Assembly (NCBI GenBank): GCA_026415135.1
Contig: JAOAHS010000001.1
Coordinates: 1-64,000 of the forward strand
DNA length: 64,000 nt
Source: Calditerrivibrio sp.
GTDB lineage: Bacteria > Chrysiogenota > Deferribacteres > Deferribacterales > Calditerrivibrionaceae
Direction of reading: 5' to 3'
This document shows, in pieces, positions 1-8,521 of the stretch. Under the pieces are notes generated by a model that was given only the letters and a program-made list of their open reading frames with translations, searched no databases and had not been told where the DNA came from. How positions within the stretch are numbered: the stretch's first letter is position 1; every line of letters starts with the position of its first letter. The position numbers were made by a program, and so were the translations under genes.

Positions 1-1
1 C

Positions 2-352
2 GGTTTGTTATCGTTGTTTTCATCAATTCCGTATAATTTATTTACGCATAACCGGATGTATGAGAGGGAGGGTTATTATGTGTCAGTGTTTTATGCGTAC
101 ATGAAGGGTATGGGTGTGGAGGTGATAGGAGAGGATGTGACGAATAAAGGTAGGATAGATCTGACGCTGATATTTCCAGATGTAGTGTATGTGATGGAGT
201 TTAAGGTTGATGAGGGTGGGGCATTGGAGCAAATAAAGGGTAAAAGGTATTATGAGAAATATCTTTCAATGGGTAAGGATGTCTATCTTGTGGGTATAGA
301 ATTTGATAGTGGTAGCAGAAATGTTAATAATATAGAATGGGTAAGATTGTAA
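2..352 (+). CDS. C-terminal part of a PD-(D/E)XK nuclease-domain protein (AAA-ATPase-like/DUF1703 type), 5' end outside window
   Basis: The reading frame is open to the left edge, so the apparent TTG start at base 5 is not the real start. The visible ~116 residues resemble the C-terminal PD-(D/E)XK nuclease-like domain (PDDEXK_9) that usually follows an AAA-ATPase-like domain in proteins of about 500-600 residues. The nuclease signature is visible as GRIDLTL (Asp), then VYVMEFKV (E-x-K core), followed by a Gln/Lys/Tyr helix (LEQIKGKRYYEKY). The protein ends VEWVRL-like, with a hydrophobic strand YLVGIEF just before. This family is often multicopy in anaerobes and its biological role is not established. 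No terminator is obvious in the 143 bases that follow. Confidence 0.75.
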   Translation, partial: GLLSLFSSIPYNLFTHNRMYEREGYYVSVFYAYMKGMGVEVIGEDVTNKGRIDLTLIFPDVVYVMEFKVDEGGALEQIKGKRYYEKYLSMGKDVYLVGIEFDSGSRNVNNIEWVRL

Positions 353-495
353 AAATAAGAAACAGTAGATGGATTTGGTATAATAGTTTAATGGAATGTT
401 ATTAAGTTTTTATTTTGTTTAATTATTTGACATTAGCTGATTTAAAAAAGATTACAGCCTTGAAATCTTTGAGTTTTTAAACTAAATTTTTATCT

Positions 496-1689
496 ATGGA
501 TCTTATAAAAAAAATAGAGATTTTGGCCGATGCAGCCAAATATGATGTTTCCTGTTCCAGCAGTGGAAGTAGAAGGGAAACACCACCTGGTGGCTTAGGT
601 AACGGTGCTTTTTCAGGTATATGCCACAGCTGGTCGGCAGATGGTAGATGTGTATCACTATTAAAAATACTATTGACAAATATATGTATTTATGACTGTG
701 CCTATTGCTACAACCGAAAATCAAATGAAATAAAAAGAGCGATTTTCGAACCAAGAGAGATCGCGAATCTAACAGTAGAGTTTTATAGAAGAAACTATAT
801 CGAGGGTTTATTTCTAAGTTCTGGTGTGTTTAGATCGCCTGACTATACAATGGAATTAATGCTAAGAACAGCAGAGATACTAAGAAATGAGTATAGATAT
901 GGGGGCTATCTACATATAAAGATAATTCCAGGAGCATCCAATCTTTTGATAAAAAAAGTTGCTACCCTTGCGGATAGGGTAAGTGCTAACATAGAGTTAC
1001 CTACTGAAAAGAGTTTATCGGTATTTGCACCTGAGAAAAATCGTCAAGTTATTGATAGGTCTTTTGAGATTGTTGATGAGTTAGGTAAAGAGATTGGTAG
1101 GAAAAACTCCACTTCCACCCAATTGATTGTTGGTGTATCTGATGAATCAGATAGAATCATTGTTTCTCAATCGGAACAGTATTACAAGAAAAAGCTTCTT
1201 TCGAGGGTGTATTACTCAGCGTATATCCCTGTTAATAACGCTATACCTGTAAAAATTAGTGAGCCACCATTATTGAGGGAGCATAGATTGTATCAGGCTG
1301 ATTTTCTGCTACGTTTTTATAAATTTACAAGTAAAGAGTTGTTTGCTAAAAGGGAAAATCTGGATGAGGTAGTAGATCCCAAGCTTAGATGGGCACTTGA
1401 TAATATAGAGCAGTTCCCTGTTGATATAAATAAGGCTGATTATGTACAGTTATTGAGGGTTCCGGGTATTGGGCCTAAATCAGCCAAAAAAATCATAGAA
1501 GCTCGAAAGTTTGGTTACCTAAATATTGAGCATCTGAAAAAGATGGGAGTCCCAATGGGTAAATCCCAATACTTTATAGTGATAAATGGTAAGAGGCTGA
1601 AAAAAACGCCTGAGGAGCTAATAGAACGGGAGATTATGAAGTACCATCAAGAGCATTCTCCCATATTTAAATTGTTGGGTGCCGATTGA
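496..1689 (+). CDS. Putative DNA modification/repair radical SAM protein (TIGR03916 type)
   Basis: This 397-residue protein is a radical S-adenosylmethionine enzyme. Its 4Fe-4S cluster ligands are Cys64, Cys68 and Cys71 in CIYDCAYC. The N-terminus has a conserved-looking Cys/Gly/Ser patch (CSSSGSRR, then GICHSW). The C-terminus carries a helix-hairpin-helix motif at about residues 317-332 (LLRVPGIGPKSAKK), which points to DNA binding. Radical SAM plus HhH matches the family annotated as a probable DNA modification/repair protein linked to a uracil-DNA-glycosylase-like partner. That partner is the next gene, joined by a one-base TGATG overlap, so the two are almost certainly co-translated. The substrate is unknown. 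Family assignment is confident from the architecture and the pairing. Confidence 0.85.
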   Translation: MDLIKKIEILADAAKYDVSCSSSGSRRETPPGGLGNGAFSGICHSWSADGRCVSLLKILLTNICIYDCAYCYNRKSNEIKRAIFEPREIANLTVEFYRRNYIEGLFLSSGVFRSPDYTMELMLRTAEILRNEYRYGGYLHIKIIPGASNLLIKKVATLADRVSANIELPTEKSLSVFAPEKNRQVIDRSFEIVDELGKEIGRKNSTSTQLIVGVSDESDRIIVSQSEQYYKKKLLSRVYYSAYIPVNNAIPVKISEPPLLREHRLYQADFLLRFYKFTSKELFAKRENLDEVVDPKLRWALDNIEQFPVDINKADYVQLLRVPGIGPKSAKKIIEARKFGYLNIEHLKKMGVPMGKSQYFIVINGKRLKKTPEELIEREIMKYHQEHSPIFKLLGAD

Positions 1690-2405
1690 TGTATCAAATT
1701 GTGTACGATGGTACCTTTGATGGTTTTTTGACGGTATTTTATGAATATAAAAAGGGTCTTGATATTGATAGTGTAGTTAACAAAAAGATCACCCCCGTTT
1801 ATCAGCCTACTATATTTTCTTACGAAATTAACACAGATCATCATAAATCTATTGAAGCGATGAAATATATAAAGGATAAAGGTGATGATGTGTTTAAAAA
1901 AGTCTATTTTTCGTTTTTAGCTGATACTAGGGGCTTGGAGAGGATTATTTTTGAGTTTGTAGATATAGATTGTTGGCAGGACTTACGCAATCCTGTGGTC
2001 TGTGATGTGGAACGAGCTATTAAATCGGTGTTTTCTGAGAGGCATAAGATGTTAGGGTTTATTAGGTTTTCTGAGCTTTCGGATGGTAGTTTTGTTAGTT
2101 TTATCAAACCGAAGAATAATATTTTACCTTTGATAGGGGAGCATTTTAAAAAAAGGTTTTCAAACCAGAGATGGACCATAGTGGACAAGTTTAGGAGGGA
2201 GGTTTTAGCTTTTGATGGAAGTAAGTTATATTATGGAAGTTTGGTCGATAGCGAGGAAATGGAATTTTCTGAAAAGGAGATGTTGATCAGAAAAAGCTGG
2301 AAGAGCTTTTTTGACATTGTAGCTATACAGGAGAGAAAGTGTTATGAGAGACAGAGAAACAAAGTGCCCCTTTGGGTTCGAGAGGAAATGATTGAATTTT
2401 GGTAG
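1689..2405 (+). CDS. TIGR03915/DUF4130 family probable DNA metabolism protein, partner of the radical SAM protein
   Basis: This 238-residue protein starts at ATG 1689, which shares its A with the stop of the radical SAM gene (TGATG). It opens with the family-typical strand YQIVYDGTFDGFLTVFYEYK. The ending NKVPLWVREEMIEFW is rich in Trp and acidic residues. The family (DUF4130) is placed near uracil-DNA glycosylases and is nearly always found beside the radical SAM protein just upstream. In some genomes it is fused to a UDG domain; here it is the stand-alone form. A role in nucleic-acid repair or modification is inferred from the pairing only, since no biochemical function is established. Confidence 0.8.
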   Translation: MYQIVYDGTFDGFLTVFYEYKKGLDIDSVVNKKITPVYQPTIFSYEINTDHHKSIEAMKYIKDKGDDVFKKVYFSFLADTRGLERIIFEFVDIDCWQDLRNPVVCDVERAIKSVFSERHKMLGFIRFSELSDGSFVSFIKPKNNILPLIGEHFKKRFSNQRWTIVDKFRREVLAFDGSKLYYGSLVDSEEMEFSEKEMLIRKSWKSFFDIVAIQERKCYERQRNKVPLWVREEMIEFW

Positions 2406-2438
2406 AACTTTTATGGAGTATTTTATTCTAAAATAAAT

Positions 2439-3653
2439 ATGATTAGATTACTTTTGATATTGCAAGAGGCAATAAAATCTGTTTTGTCATATCGTTTGAG
2501 GAGTTTTCTTTCCATCATGAGCATTGCTTTGGGTATAATTGGTGTTACTGTTGTTGTGGGTGCTGTGAATGGGGCATATCAAAAAGCAGGTCAGATTTTG
2601 GATATGTTTGGTCCAGACTCTTTGTTGGTTTTTGGAGGCACCCAAAGGAATCAAGCTACAGGCTTCAGAACTAAAACCCTTACATTTGATGATCTCGAAG
2701 CTGTAAGGGATGCTTTCCCCACTGCTTATATCCTTGTACCGATGAGTGCTAGGGCTAATATAAAGGTCAGTTATCAGGGGAATCATATACAGACATTTGT
2801 AGTAGGGTCAACGCAAGGGTATGGAAAATCTTGGAGTTGGAACGTGGTGGAGGGAACTGATTTTACTAAAGAGGATGTGGATAAGGCGATGAGGAAATGT
2901 CTATTGGGTAGTTATGTCAAGGATCAGCTCTTTGGTAATGAAGATCCAATCGGTAAGTTTATATATATAAACGATTTCTCCTGTGAGGTTTCTGGGGTTT
3001 TGGAGGAAAGGGGAGTATCTAACTTTGGTGTCAATATAAATGATCGTATTGTGATACCTATTACAGTACTTAGCAAGTTTGTTACTAAGGAATATAAATA
3101 TATTACAGCGATGAGGATAAGGTTTGAAGATGTTTCAAACCTTGAGAATAGGGCTGAGGAGTTGAGACAGTTTCTAAGATTTCGTCATAATTTAGGTGAT
3201 GGTAAGGAGGATGATTTTTCTATAGTTGGCCCTAAGGATGTTTTGAAGTTTTTTGTGGCTATTGGTGGAGCTATGATTGCATTTTTGACAATAATCACAA
3301 TAATAACAGTATCTGTAGGTGGCTTTGTCATGGCAAATCTATTCCTCATTTCTGTAACGGAACGGGTTAAAGAGATAGGTATAAGAAGAGCTCTTGGTGC
3401 TCGAAAAAAAGATATTTTTTTACAGTTTATACTGGAATTTTTTATCATTACAGTATTAGGTGCTTTTTTAGGTTTTTTGTTAGGTTCACTTTTAGCAGGT
3501 CTTATTTCAAGCTTTAGGGTGTTTGATGTGGTGATATCTTTGCAGGTATTTATTGTAGCAATAGTTGTATCGGCTATATTGGCGTTGGTTTTTGGAGTGG
3601 CTCCTGCTAAAAGGGCTTCTGAAATCAATCCGATAAGTGCTATACGGAGTTAA
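2439..3653 (+). CDS. MacB/FtsX-type ABC transporter permease (first of two)
   Basis: This 404-residue inner-membrane protein has the MacB layout. There is one N-terminal transmembrane helix (about residues 20-45), a large periplasmic MacB_PCD domain (about 46-265), and three C-terminal helices (about 275-300, 325-355, 365-390) forming the FtsX domain. The cytoplasmic coupling motif is visible as ERVKEIGIRRALGARKKDI, and the C-terminal PAKRASEINPISAIRS is typical. The gene is followed immediately by a paralogous permease, so the two probably form a heterodimer. No ATP-binding subunit or membrane-fusion protein lies in the neighbourhood, unlike canonical MacAB or LolCDE loci. The transported substrate cannot be deduced. 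Confidence 0.88.
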   Translation: MIRLLLILQEAIKSVLSYRLRSFLSIMSIALGIIGVTVVVGAVNGAYQKAGQILDMFGPDSLLVFGGTQRNQATGFRTKTLTFDDLEAVRDAFPTAYILVPMSARANIKVSYQGNHIQTFVVGSTQGYGKSWSWNVVEGTDFTKEDVDKAMRKCLLGSYVKDQLFGNEDPIGKFIYINDFSCEVSGVLEERGVSNFGVNINDRIVIPITVLSKFVTKEYKYITAMRIRFEDVSNLENRAEELRQFLRFRHNLGDGKEDDFSIVGPKDVLKFFVAIGGAMIAFLTIITIITVSVGGFVMANLFLISVTERVKEIGIRRALGARKKDIFLQFILEFFIITVLGAFLGFLLGSLLAGLISSFRVFDVVISLQVFIVAIVVSAILALVFGVAPAKRASEINPISAIRS

Positions 3654-3654
3654 A

Positions 3655-4875
3655 ATGAGGAAGATCCTTTTGTATTTGAAGATAGTTTATGGAGTATTCA
3701 AATCGTTTAAGGTTAGAACAGCTCTTGCTGTTTTTGGTGTTTTACTTGGGGCATTATCTCTTACATTGGTAAATAATATATCTAAATCCCTTAAGATGAA
3801 AGTGGAATTGGAATTGGAAAAGTTTGGTAAAAATACAATTAACGTTGCTTCAGGTAGATTAGCCAGACATGGCAAGGGTGGTTTTTTCGAAAAAGCAAAA
3901 ACGATGACCCTTAAAGATGCAGATATGATAAAGAGAAACATAGCTCACATCCAGACAGTTTCCCCCTACGTAAAGAGGGGTGGAGTATTGAGATATGAAA
4001 TGAACAATATCTCATCATCAATACTGGGTGTGGATACGAATTATTTTTTTCTTAAAAAACTCAACGTTGTAGAGGGTTCACTGTTTGACAATGATCATCT
4101 GAATAGAATGGAGAGGGTGTGTGTTTTAGGAAGTGAAGTGAAAAGGAAACTTTTTGGAAATGATTCGGCATTAGGTAAGACGGTTCTTATATATAGAGCA
4201 CCTTTTACAGTTGTTGGAGTATTAGAAGAGAAGGGTTCAGATCTAAATGGAACAAATCTTGATGATATGGTTTACATTCCTGTTACTACATTTATGCGTA
4301 GAGCGGCAAATCTGGATTATATTGATGGTATGGAGATAGAGATCGATGATTGGAAGAATTTTGAGATGATCAAGGAGCATATTACGGTCATCTTAAGGGA
4401 GAATCATAGGTTGTATGGGGATACAAAGGACGATTTCACAATTATAAATCCTGTGGATGCTCTAAATATACAAAATCAAACCATCAGGATAGTTACTTTT
4501 TTGGGGCTTGTTACTGCTGGAATTTCTTATCTAATAGGTGGTCTCGGTATCTTTTCTATTATGATACTGTCTGTGAGTCTTAGAAGGACTGAAGTGGGTA
4601 TTAGAAGGGCAGTTGGAGCTCGAAAGAAGGATATATTTAGACAGTTTCTATTGGAATCAGGTATTATTGGTATTTCTGGCAGCATATTAGGGGTCATTTT
4701 TGGGGTAGTTATAAGTGTAGTTGCTTTTAAGTTGGCAGCATTGCCCACTGTTGTGTCTATAATGGGGCTTGTGATCTCTATTGTGATGTCTTTTGTTGTG
4801 GGAATAATCTCTGGGATCTACCCTTCCATGACAGCAGCCAAGACAGATCCCATTGTTGCCCTTAGAAGTTTATAA
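3655..4875 (+). CDS. MacB/FtsX-type ABC transporter permease (second of two)
   Basis: This 406-residue paralogue of the preceding gene has the same order: an N-terminal helix (about 20-42), a periplasmic domain, and three C-terminal helices. It also has the coupling motif RRTEVGIRRAVGARKKDIF and the ending AAKTDPIVALRSL. ATG 3655 is preferred because CGGAG lies seven bases upstream; the in-frame GTG at 3637 would overlap the previous gene and has no ribosome site. Its last 14 bases overlap the 3' end of convergent tpiA. Together the two permeases would form the membrane part of an efflux or lipoprotein-type exporter whose ATPase is encoded elsewhere. Confidence 0.88.
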   Translation: MRKILLYLKIVYGVFKSFKVRTALAVFGVLLGALSLTLVNNISKSLKMKVELELEKFGKNTINVASGRLARHGKGGFFEKAKTMTLKDADMIKRNIAHIQTVSPYVKRGGVLRYEMNNISSSILGVDTNYFFLKKLNVVEGSLFDNDHLNRMERVCVLGSEVKRKLFGNDSALGKTVLIYRAPFTVVGVLEEKGSDLNGTNLDDMVYIPVTTFMRRAANLDYIDGMEIEIDDWKNFEMIKEHITVILRENHRLYGDTKDDFTIINPVDALNIQNQTIRIVTFLGLVTAGISYLIGGLGIFSIMILSVSLRRTEVGIRRAVGARKKDIFRQFLLESGIIGISGSILGVIFGVVISVVAFKLAALPTVVSIMGLVISIVMSFVVGIISGIYPSMTAAKTDPIVALRSL

Positions 4876-5617
4876 TTTTACTAAAACTTTCGAATTTTAA
4901 ACTTGCTCCTCCCACAAGGGCACCATCTATATTTGGCATACTCATTAACTCAGATATATTTTCTGGTTTTACACTGCCACCGTAGAGAATCCGGATTCTG
5001 TTTGCAGATTTTTTACTATATTTGTATTGGATAAATTTTCTTATTGCAAGGTGCATCTCTTCGGCATCCTCTGCTTTTGCGGTTTTCCCTGTTCCTATTG
5101 CCCATACCGGTTCATAAGCGATGACAACCTGCTTTAGTTCTTCTTCACTTACTCCCCAGAGGGCCATGCCAAGCTGGCTCAATACAAGCTCCTTTTCAAT
5201 TTTTGCTTCCCTCTCTGGTAGCTGTTCTCCTATGCAGAGGATGATATTTAGTTTTTTTTCCAGTGCTTTTTTGACTTTTTTGTTGATGATTATATCTGTA
5301 TCACCAAAATACTGCCTTCTTTCCGAATGCCCTATTATTGTCCAGTCTATACCTATGGAACAAAGCATGTCTGCCGAGATCTCTCCTGTGAATGCTCCAC
5401 TGGATTCAAAATGAATGTTTTGAGCTGAGATCTTTATTTTTTTGTTTATCCTTGAGAGAGTTTTTTTCAATTCGTAGAGGTAAACAGAAGGGGGCGCTAT
5501 GAGAACCTCCCTTGTTTTATTATCGTATGAAAAATGTTTAAAAGATTTTACAAAGTCTATTGCCTCCTCTAAAGAGAGGTTCATTTTCCAGTTAGCAGCT
5601 ATTAGGGCTTTTCTCAT
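4862..5617 (-). CDS. tpiA: Triosephosphate isomerase
   Basis: This 251-residue TIM-barrel enzyme interconverts dihydroxyacetone phosphate and glyceraldehyde 3-phosphate in glycolysis and gluconeogenesis. All hallmarks are present: AANWKMN at the N-terminus (substrate Asn/Lys), GHSERR with the electrophilic His, AYEPVWAIGTGK with the catalytic Glu and loop 6, and the phosphate-binding ILYGGSVKPEN. Length is normal. The start has CAGGAG upstream and overlaps the bactofilin stop by four bases. It is therefore the last gene of the parA-parB-bactofilin run, which is an unusual place for it because tpiA more often sits with gap/pgk. Confidence 0.97.
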   Translation of the reverse strand: MRKALIAANWKMNLSLEEAIDFVKSFKHFSYDNKTREVLIAPPSVYLYELKKTLSRINKKIKISAQNIHFESSGAFTGEISADMLCSIGIDWTIIGHSERRQYFGDTDIIINKKVKKALEKKLNIILCIGEQLPEREAKIEKELVLSQLGMALWGVSEEELKQVVIAYEPVWAIGTGKTAKAEDAEEMHLAIRKFIQYKYSKKSANRIRILYGGSVKPENISELMSMPNIDGALVGGASLKFESFSKIINF

Positions 5618-5973
5618 TTTGTATCTCCTGACTTGTTCATCTCTATGGTTCCATTTATTATTACTCCTTCCTCTATCTTTATTGAGGGTGTTATTATAGT
5701 GCCGTTAACTATAGCTGGTTTGAGTAGCTCCACAATCGATTTCGCTTTTATTGTTCCCTTGAAGGTACCAGATATCTTAACCACAGATGTTTCTATATCT
5801 GCTTCCACGTTCCCAGTATTTGCAATGACGAGGGTATCGGATGAGATGATATTACCTTTGAATATCCCATCAATCCTTACTATTCCATCAAAAATAAGTG
5901 TTCCGTTGAAGTTTGTTTTATTACCTAAAAAGGCATTGATGGTTACTTCATCGTTTTTCTTTTCTTTTAACAT
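5614..5973 (-). CDS. Bactofilin (polymer-forming cytoskeletal protein)
   Basis: This 119-residue protein is mostly short beta-helix repeats rich in Gly/Thr/Ile (for example FNGTLIFDGIVRIDGIFKGNI and VVKISGTFKGTIKAKSIVELLKPAIVNGTI). That pattern is typical of the DUF583/bactofilin domain, which self-assembles into cytoplasmic filaments without nucleotide. The start has GAGGTG ten bases upstream. It overlaps parB by seven bases and tpiA by four. Bactofilins of other bacteria (for example Myxococcus) scaffold ParAB segregation machinery, so the adjacency to parAB suggests a link to chromosome positioning. That link is inference. No hydrophobic anchor is seen. Confidence 0.92.
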   Translation of the reverse strand: MLKEKKNDEVTINAFLGNKTNFNGTLIFDGIVRIDGIFKGNIISSDTLVIANTGNVEADIETSVVKISGTFKGTIKAKSIVELLKPAIVNGTIITPSIKIEEGVIINGTIEMNKSGDTK

Positions 5974-6809
5974 TTTTCACCTCTTAGAAGAGAGATTATT
6001 CGATTTAGCTCTTTATCGTTTCTATAGACTAATTCAATTTTACCACCTTTACGAGAAGGCTTTATATTCACCTTTGCTTGGAATATATCCTCTATCTCTT
6101 TTTTGATGGAGTCTAAAAAAAGATCAAGCTCCTTCTTTTTAGTGTTTTCTTGCGATTTGGTGACATGTTTGACCAATTTTTCCAACTCTCTAACAGAAAG
6201 GTTTTTATCAAGTATTTTTTGTAAAAGTTGTAAAGCCATAGATGGTTCAATACCAACCAGTGTTCTGGCATGACCTTCCGATATTAGGTTTTGAGATAAT
6301 GCTTCTAAAATTTTATGATGAAGAGTAAGTAGTCTAAGGGTATTGGCTATAGTACTTCGATTTTTGCCAACTATTTGGGCAAGCTGTTCCTGGGTATAGT
6401 GATATTTTTCTAACAATGACTTATATGCTCTGGCCAACTCAACAGGGTTTAGATCTTCTCTTTGGATATTTTCTATTAGGGCTAATTCCAATTTTTCTTT
6501 TTCTTCATTGATATTTTTTATTATTACAGGTATTTTTTTTAAGCCGGCTAAACCTGCAGCACGCCAACGTCTTTCACCAGCAATTATCTGATACTTACCA
6601 TTAGTGCTAACCACTATCAAGGGTTGGATGATACCTTTTTCTTTTATAGATTGGGCAAGCTCTAAAAGCTTTTCTTCATCAAAAACTGTTCTTGGTTGGT
6701 TTTGGTTTGGAATAATATCTGAGATATCAACTTCTAAAATAGATCTACTGTCGGTATTTTTAGGTATAAGGGAATCGAGACCTCTTCCTAATGGGCTTTT
6801 TTTTATCAT
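5967..6809 (-). CDS. parB: Chromosome partitioning protein ParB
   Basis: This 280-residue protein has the chromosomal ParB order. The N-terminus SPLGRGLDSLIP contains the Leu/Gly/Arg peptide that stimulates ParA. A ParB/Srx CTP-binding domain (about 25-115) follows with PNQNQPRTVFDEEKL and GERRWRAAGLAG. Then comes a KorB-type helix-turn-helix (YTQEQLAQIVGKNRSTIANTLRLL, SEGHARTLVG) and a C-terminal dimerisation segment. ParB binds parS sites and spreads by CTP-dependent clamping. The start overlaps the parA stop by four bases (ATGA), showing translational coupling. I looked for a canonical parS palindrome around the locus and did not see one. Confidence 0.95.
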   Translation of the reverse strand: MIKKSPLGRGLDSLIPKNTDSRSILEVDISDIIPNQNQPRTVFDEEKLLELAQSIKEKGIIQPLIVVSTNGKYQIIAGERRWRAAGLAGLKKIPVIIKNINEEKEKLELALIENIQREDLNPVELARAYKSLLEKYHYTQEQLAQIVGKNRSTIANTLRLLTLHHKILEALSQNLISEGHARTLVGIEPSMALQLLQKILDKNLSVRELEKLVKHVTKSQENTKKKELDLFLDSIKKEIEDIFQAKVNIKPSRKGGKIELVYRNDKELNRIISLLRGEKC

Positions 6810-7567
6810 AATTTTTTTAATATCTCCTTAGCGAGATCTATGTAGCTTTCAGCACCTTTAGATTTTATATCGTACGATATGATTGGTACCCCATAACTGG
6901 GGGCTTCACTTAATTTTACGTTTCTGGGGATAATGGTCTTAAACATTTTATCCCTGAAATATTCTCTTACCTGTCTATAAACCTCTTTTGAGAGGTTGTT
7001 TCTCGGGTCGTACATCGTTAGTAGTATCCCTTCCAGATCTAAACTTGGGTTTAGCCCCTCTTTAACAAGCCTAATAGTGTTTAGTAATTGCGTGAGACCT
7101 TCTAAGGCGTAGTATTCACATTGGAGTGGTATAAGGACTGTATCGGCCGCCGTTAAAGAATTGATAGTAAGTAGCCCAAGAGATGGTGGGCAATCTATGA
7201 TCACTATGTTATAATTATCTTTTATTATATCTATGGCTCTTTTTAATCTTGTTTCCCTCGAAAGGACTGTAACAAGCTCAATTTCTGCTGCAGTTAGATC
7301 AATTTTGCTGGGTATTAAACTGAGCCCGTCTATTTTCGTATCCATTATTACATCTTCTATCCTTAAATTATTTATTATGACATCATAGATACTTTGGCTT
7401 AGTTCTGATGGGTTAAAACCGAGTCCACTTGTGGCATTAGCTTGGGGATCCATGTCGACCAATAATACCTTTGCCTCAGCAAAAGCTAAAGCAGAAGCAA
7501 GATTTACAGCTGTAGTTGTTTTGCCCACTCCACCTTTCTGATTTGCTACAACCATTACTTTTCCCAT
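6806..7567 (-). CDS. parA: Chromosome partitioning ATPase ParA/Soj
   Basis: This 253-residue deviant Walker-type ATPase has KGGVGKTTTAVNLA at residues 11-24 (two lysines, the signature Lys being at the start of the motif), LLVDMDPQANATSGLG as Walker A', and IVIIDCPPSLGLLT as Walker B. Length and sequence fit chromosomal ParA/Soj rather than MinD, since there is no C-terminal amphipathic membrane helix. It forms an operon with parB and bactofilin. ParA binds DNA nonspecifically in the ATP state and moves ParB-parS complexes. The gene is divergent from the Sir2-like gene, with a 122-base region between them that presumably holds both promoters. Confidence 0.95.
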   Translation of the reverse strand: MGKVMVVANQKGGVGKTTTAVNLASALAFAEAKVLLVDMDPQANATSGLGFNPSELSQSIYDVIINNLRIEDVIMDTKIDGLSLIPSKIDLTAAEIELVTVLSRETRLKRAIDIIKDNYNIVIIDCPPSLGLLTINSLTAADTVLIPLQCEYYALEGLTQLLNTIRLVKEGLNPSLDLEGILLTMYDPRNNLSKEVYRQVREYFRDKMFKTIIPRNVKLSEAPSYGVPIISYDIKSKGAESYIDLAKEILKKL

Positions 7568-7689
7568 AATGGAAGTTTATTAAAATAATCATCAAAAATC
7601 AAGGATTTTATTTCTCCCCCTCTTAAGTGTTTTTGTGCTTGATTAGCTATAACTAATTTGATAAAATATCGATAAAAATAGGTGTGTTT

Positions 7690-8517
7690 ATGGAAGAGAT
7701 TATCAAAAGAGCAGCAGAAGAGATAAAGAATTGTAATATTCTTATCATCACAGCTGGTGCTGGTATCGGGGTGGATTCGGGATTGCCAGATTTTAGAGGG
7801 GATAAAGGTTTCTGGAATGCTTATCCATTGTACGAAAAGCTGGGTATGAGTTTTGTTGATTGTGCAAATCCTGTTCACTTTAGGAGTGATCCGTCATTTG
7901 GTTGGGGTTTTTATGGACATAGACTCAATATGTATAGAGAAACAAAGCCCCATAAAGGTTTTTTCATCATGCTTGATTGGTGTAAAAGTATAGCTGAAGA
8001 TTATTTTGTGGTTACATCCAATGTCGATGGTCAATTCCAAAAGGCAGGATTTGATGAGAATAAGATATATGAGATACACGGTTCTATACATCATCTACAG
8101 TGTATAGTGCCCTGTTGTGATGAGATATGGTCCAATGACGAGATTATTGAGGTGGATTTTCAGACGATGAGGTCTAAACAGATCCCTAAATGTAGGTTTT
8201 GTGGTGATGTGGCAAGACCCAATATATTGATGTTTGGTGATTTTAGTTGGATTCCCGATAGGACTAACAATCAACGAAAAAAGTATGAAGATTTTTTGAG
8301 AAGAAATGGTGATAAAAGGATAGTGGCCATAGAGATAGGTGCTGGGACTGCAATACCTTCCATTAGATATGCAGGTGAGAGACTTGTAAACAGGTACGAT
8401 GCTTTTCTCATTAGGATAAATGTAAGGGAGCCTTATGTGGGGGATTTGGGTGATAAAGCAGTGGGAATACCTATGTCGGGGTTAAAAGCGCTGGAAATGA
8501 TTAAGTCATATTTATAA
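7690..8517 (+). CDS. Sir2-like NAD-dependent protein deacetylase/deacylase family protein
   Basis: This 275-residue protein carries the sirtuin NAD-binding motif GAGIGVDSGLPDFRG (about residues 23-37). It also has a variant T-S-N-V-D-G motif in place of TQNID, the catalytic EIHGS histidine, and a possible zinc ribbon (LQCIVPC and KCRFCG). Known Sir2 enzymes remove acyl groups from lysine using NAD or transfer ADP-ribose. The insertion pattern (WNAYPLYEKLG, PSFGWGFYGHRLNMYR) resembles a bacterial subgroup rather than CobB, so the exact activity is uncertain. ATG 7690 is chosen over GTG 7684 because AGGTG then sits at a normal distance. It is followed four bases later by a transporter gene. Confidence 0.85.
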   Translation: MEEIIKRAAEEIKNCNILIITAGAGIGVDSGLPDFRGDKGFWNAYPLYEKLGMSFVDCANPVHFRSDPSFGWGFYGHRLNMYRETKPHKGFFIMLDWCKSIAEDYFVVTSNVDGQFQKAGFDENKIYEIHGSIHHLQCIVPCCDEIWSNDEIIEVDFQTMRSKQIPKCRFCGDVARPNILMFGDFSWIPDRTNNQRKKYEDFLRRNGDKRIVAIEIGAGTAIPSIRYAGERLVNRYDAFLIRINVREPYVGDLGDKAVGIPMSGLKALEMIKSYL

Positions 8518-8521
8518 AAAC

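Noticed and set aside
3185-3628. 147-codon minus-strand frame opposite the first MacB-type permease
   Set aside because: Thr/Ile/Ala-rich antisense shadow of transmembrane codons; no start signal.
5633-6106. 157-codon plus-strand frame opposite bactofilin and parB
   Set aside because: It is a shadow of two well-supported minus-strand genes, with no ribosome site and no recognisable domain.
5967-7683. Possible parS site (TGTTTCACGTGAAACA-like) near parAB
   Set aside because: No sequence close to this palindrome was seen by eye in or around the operon.
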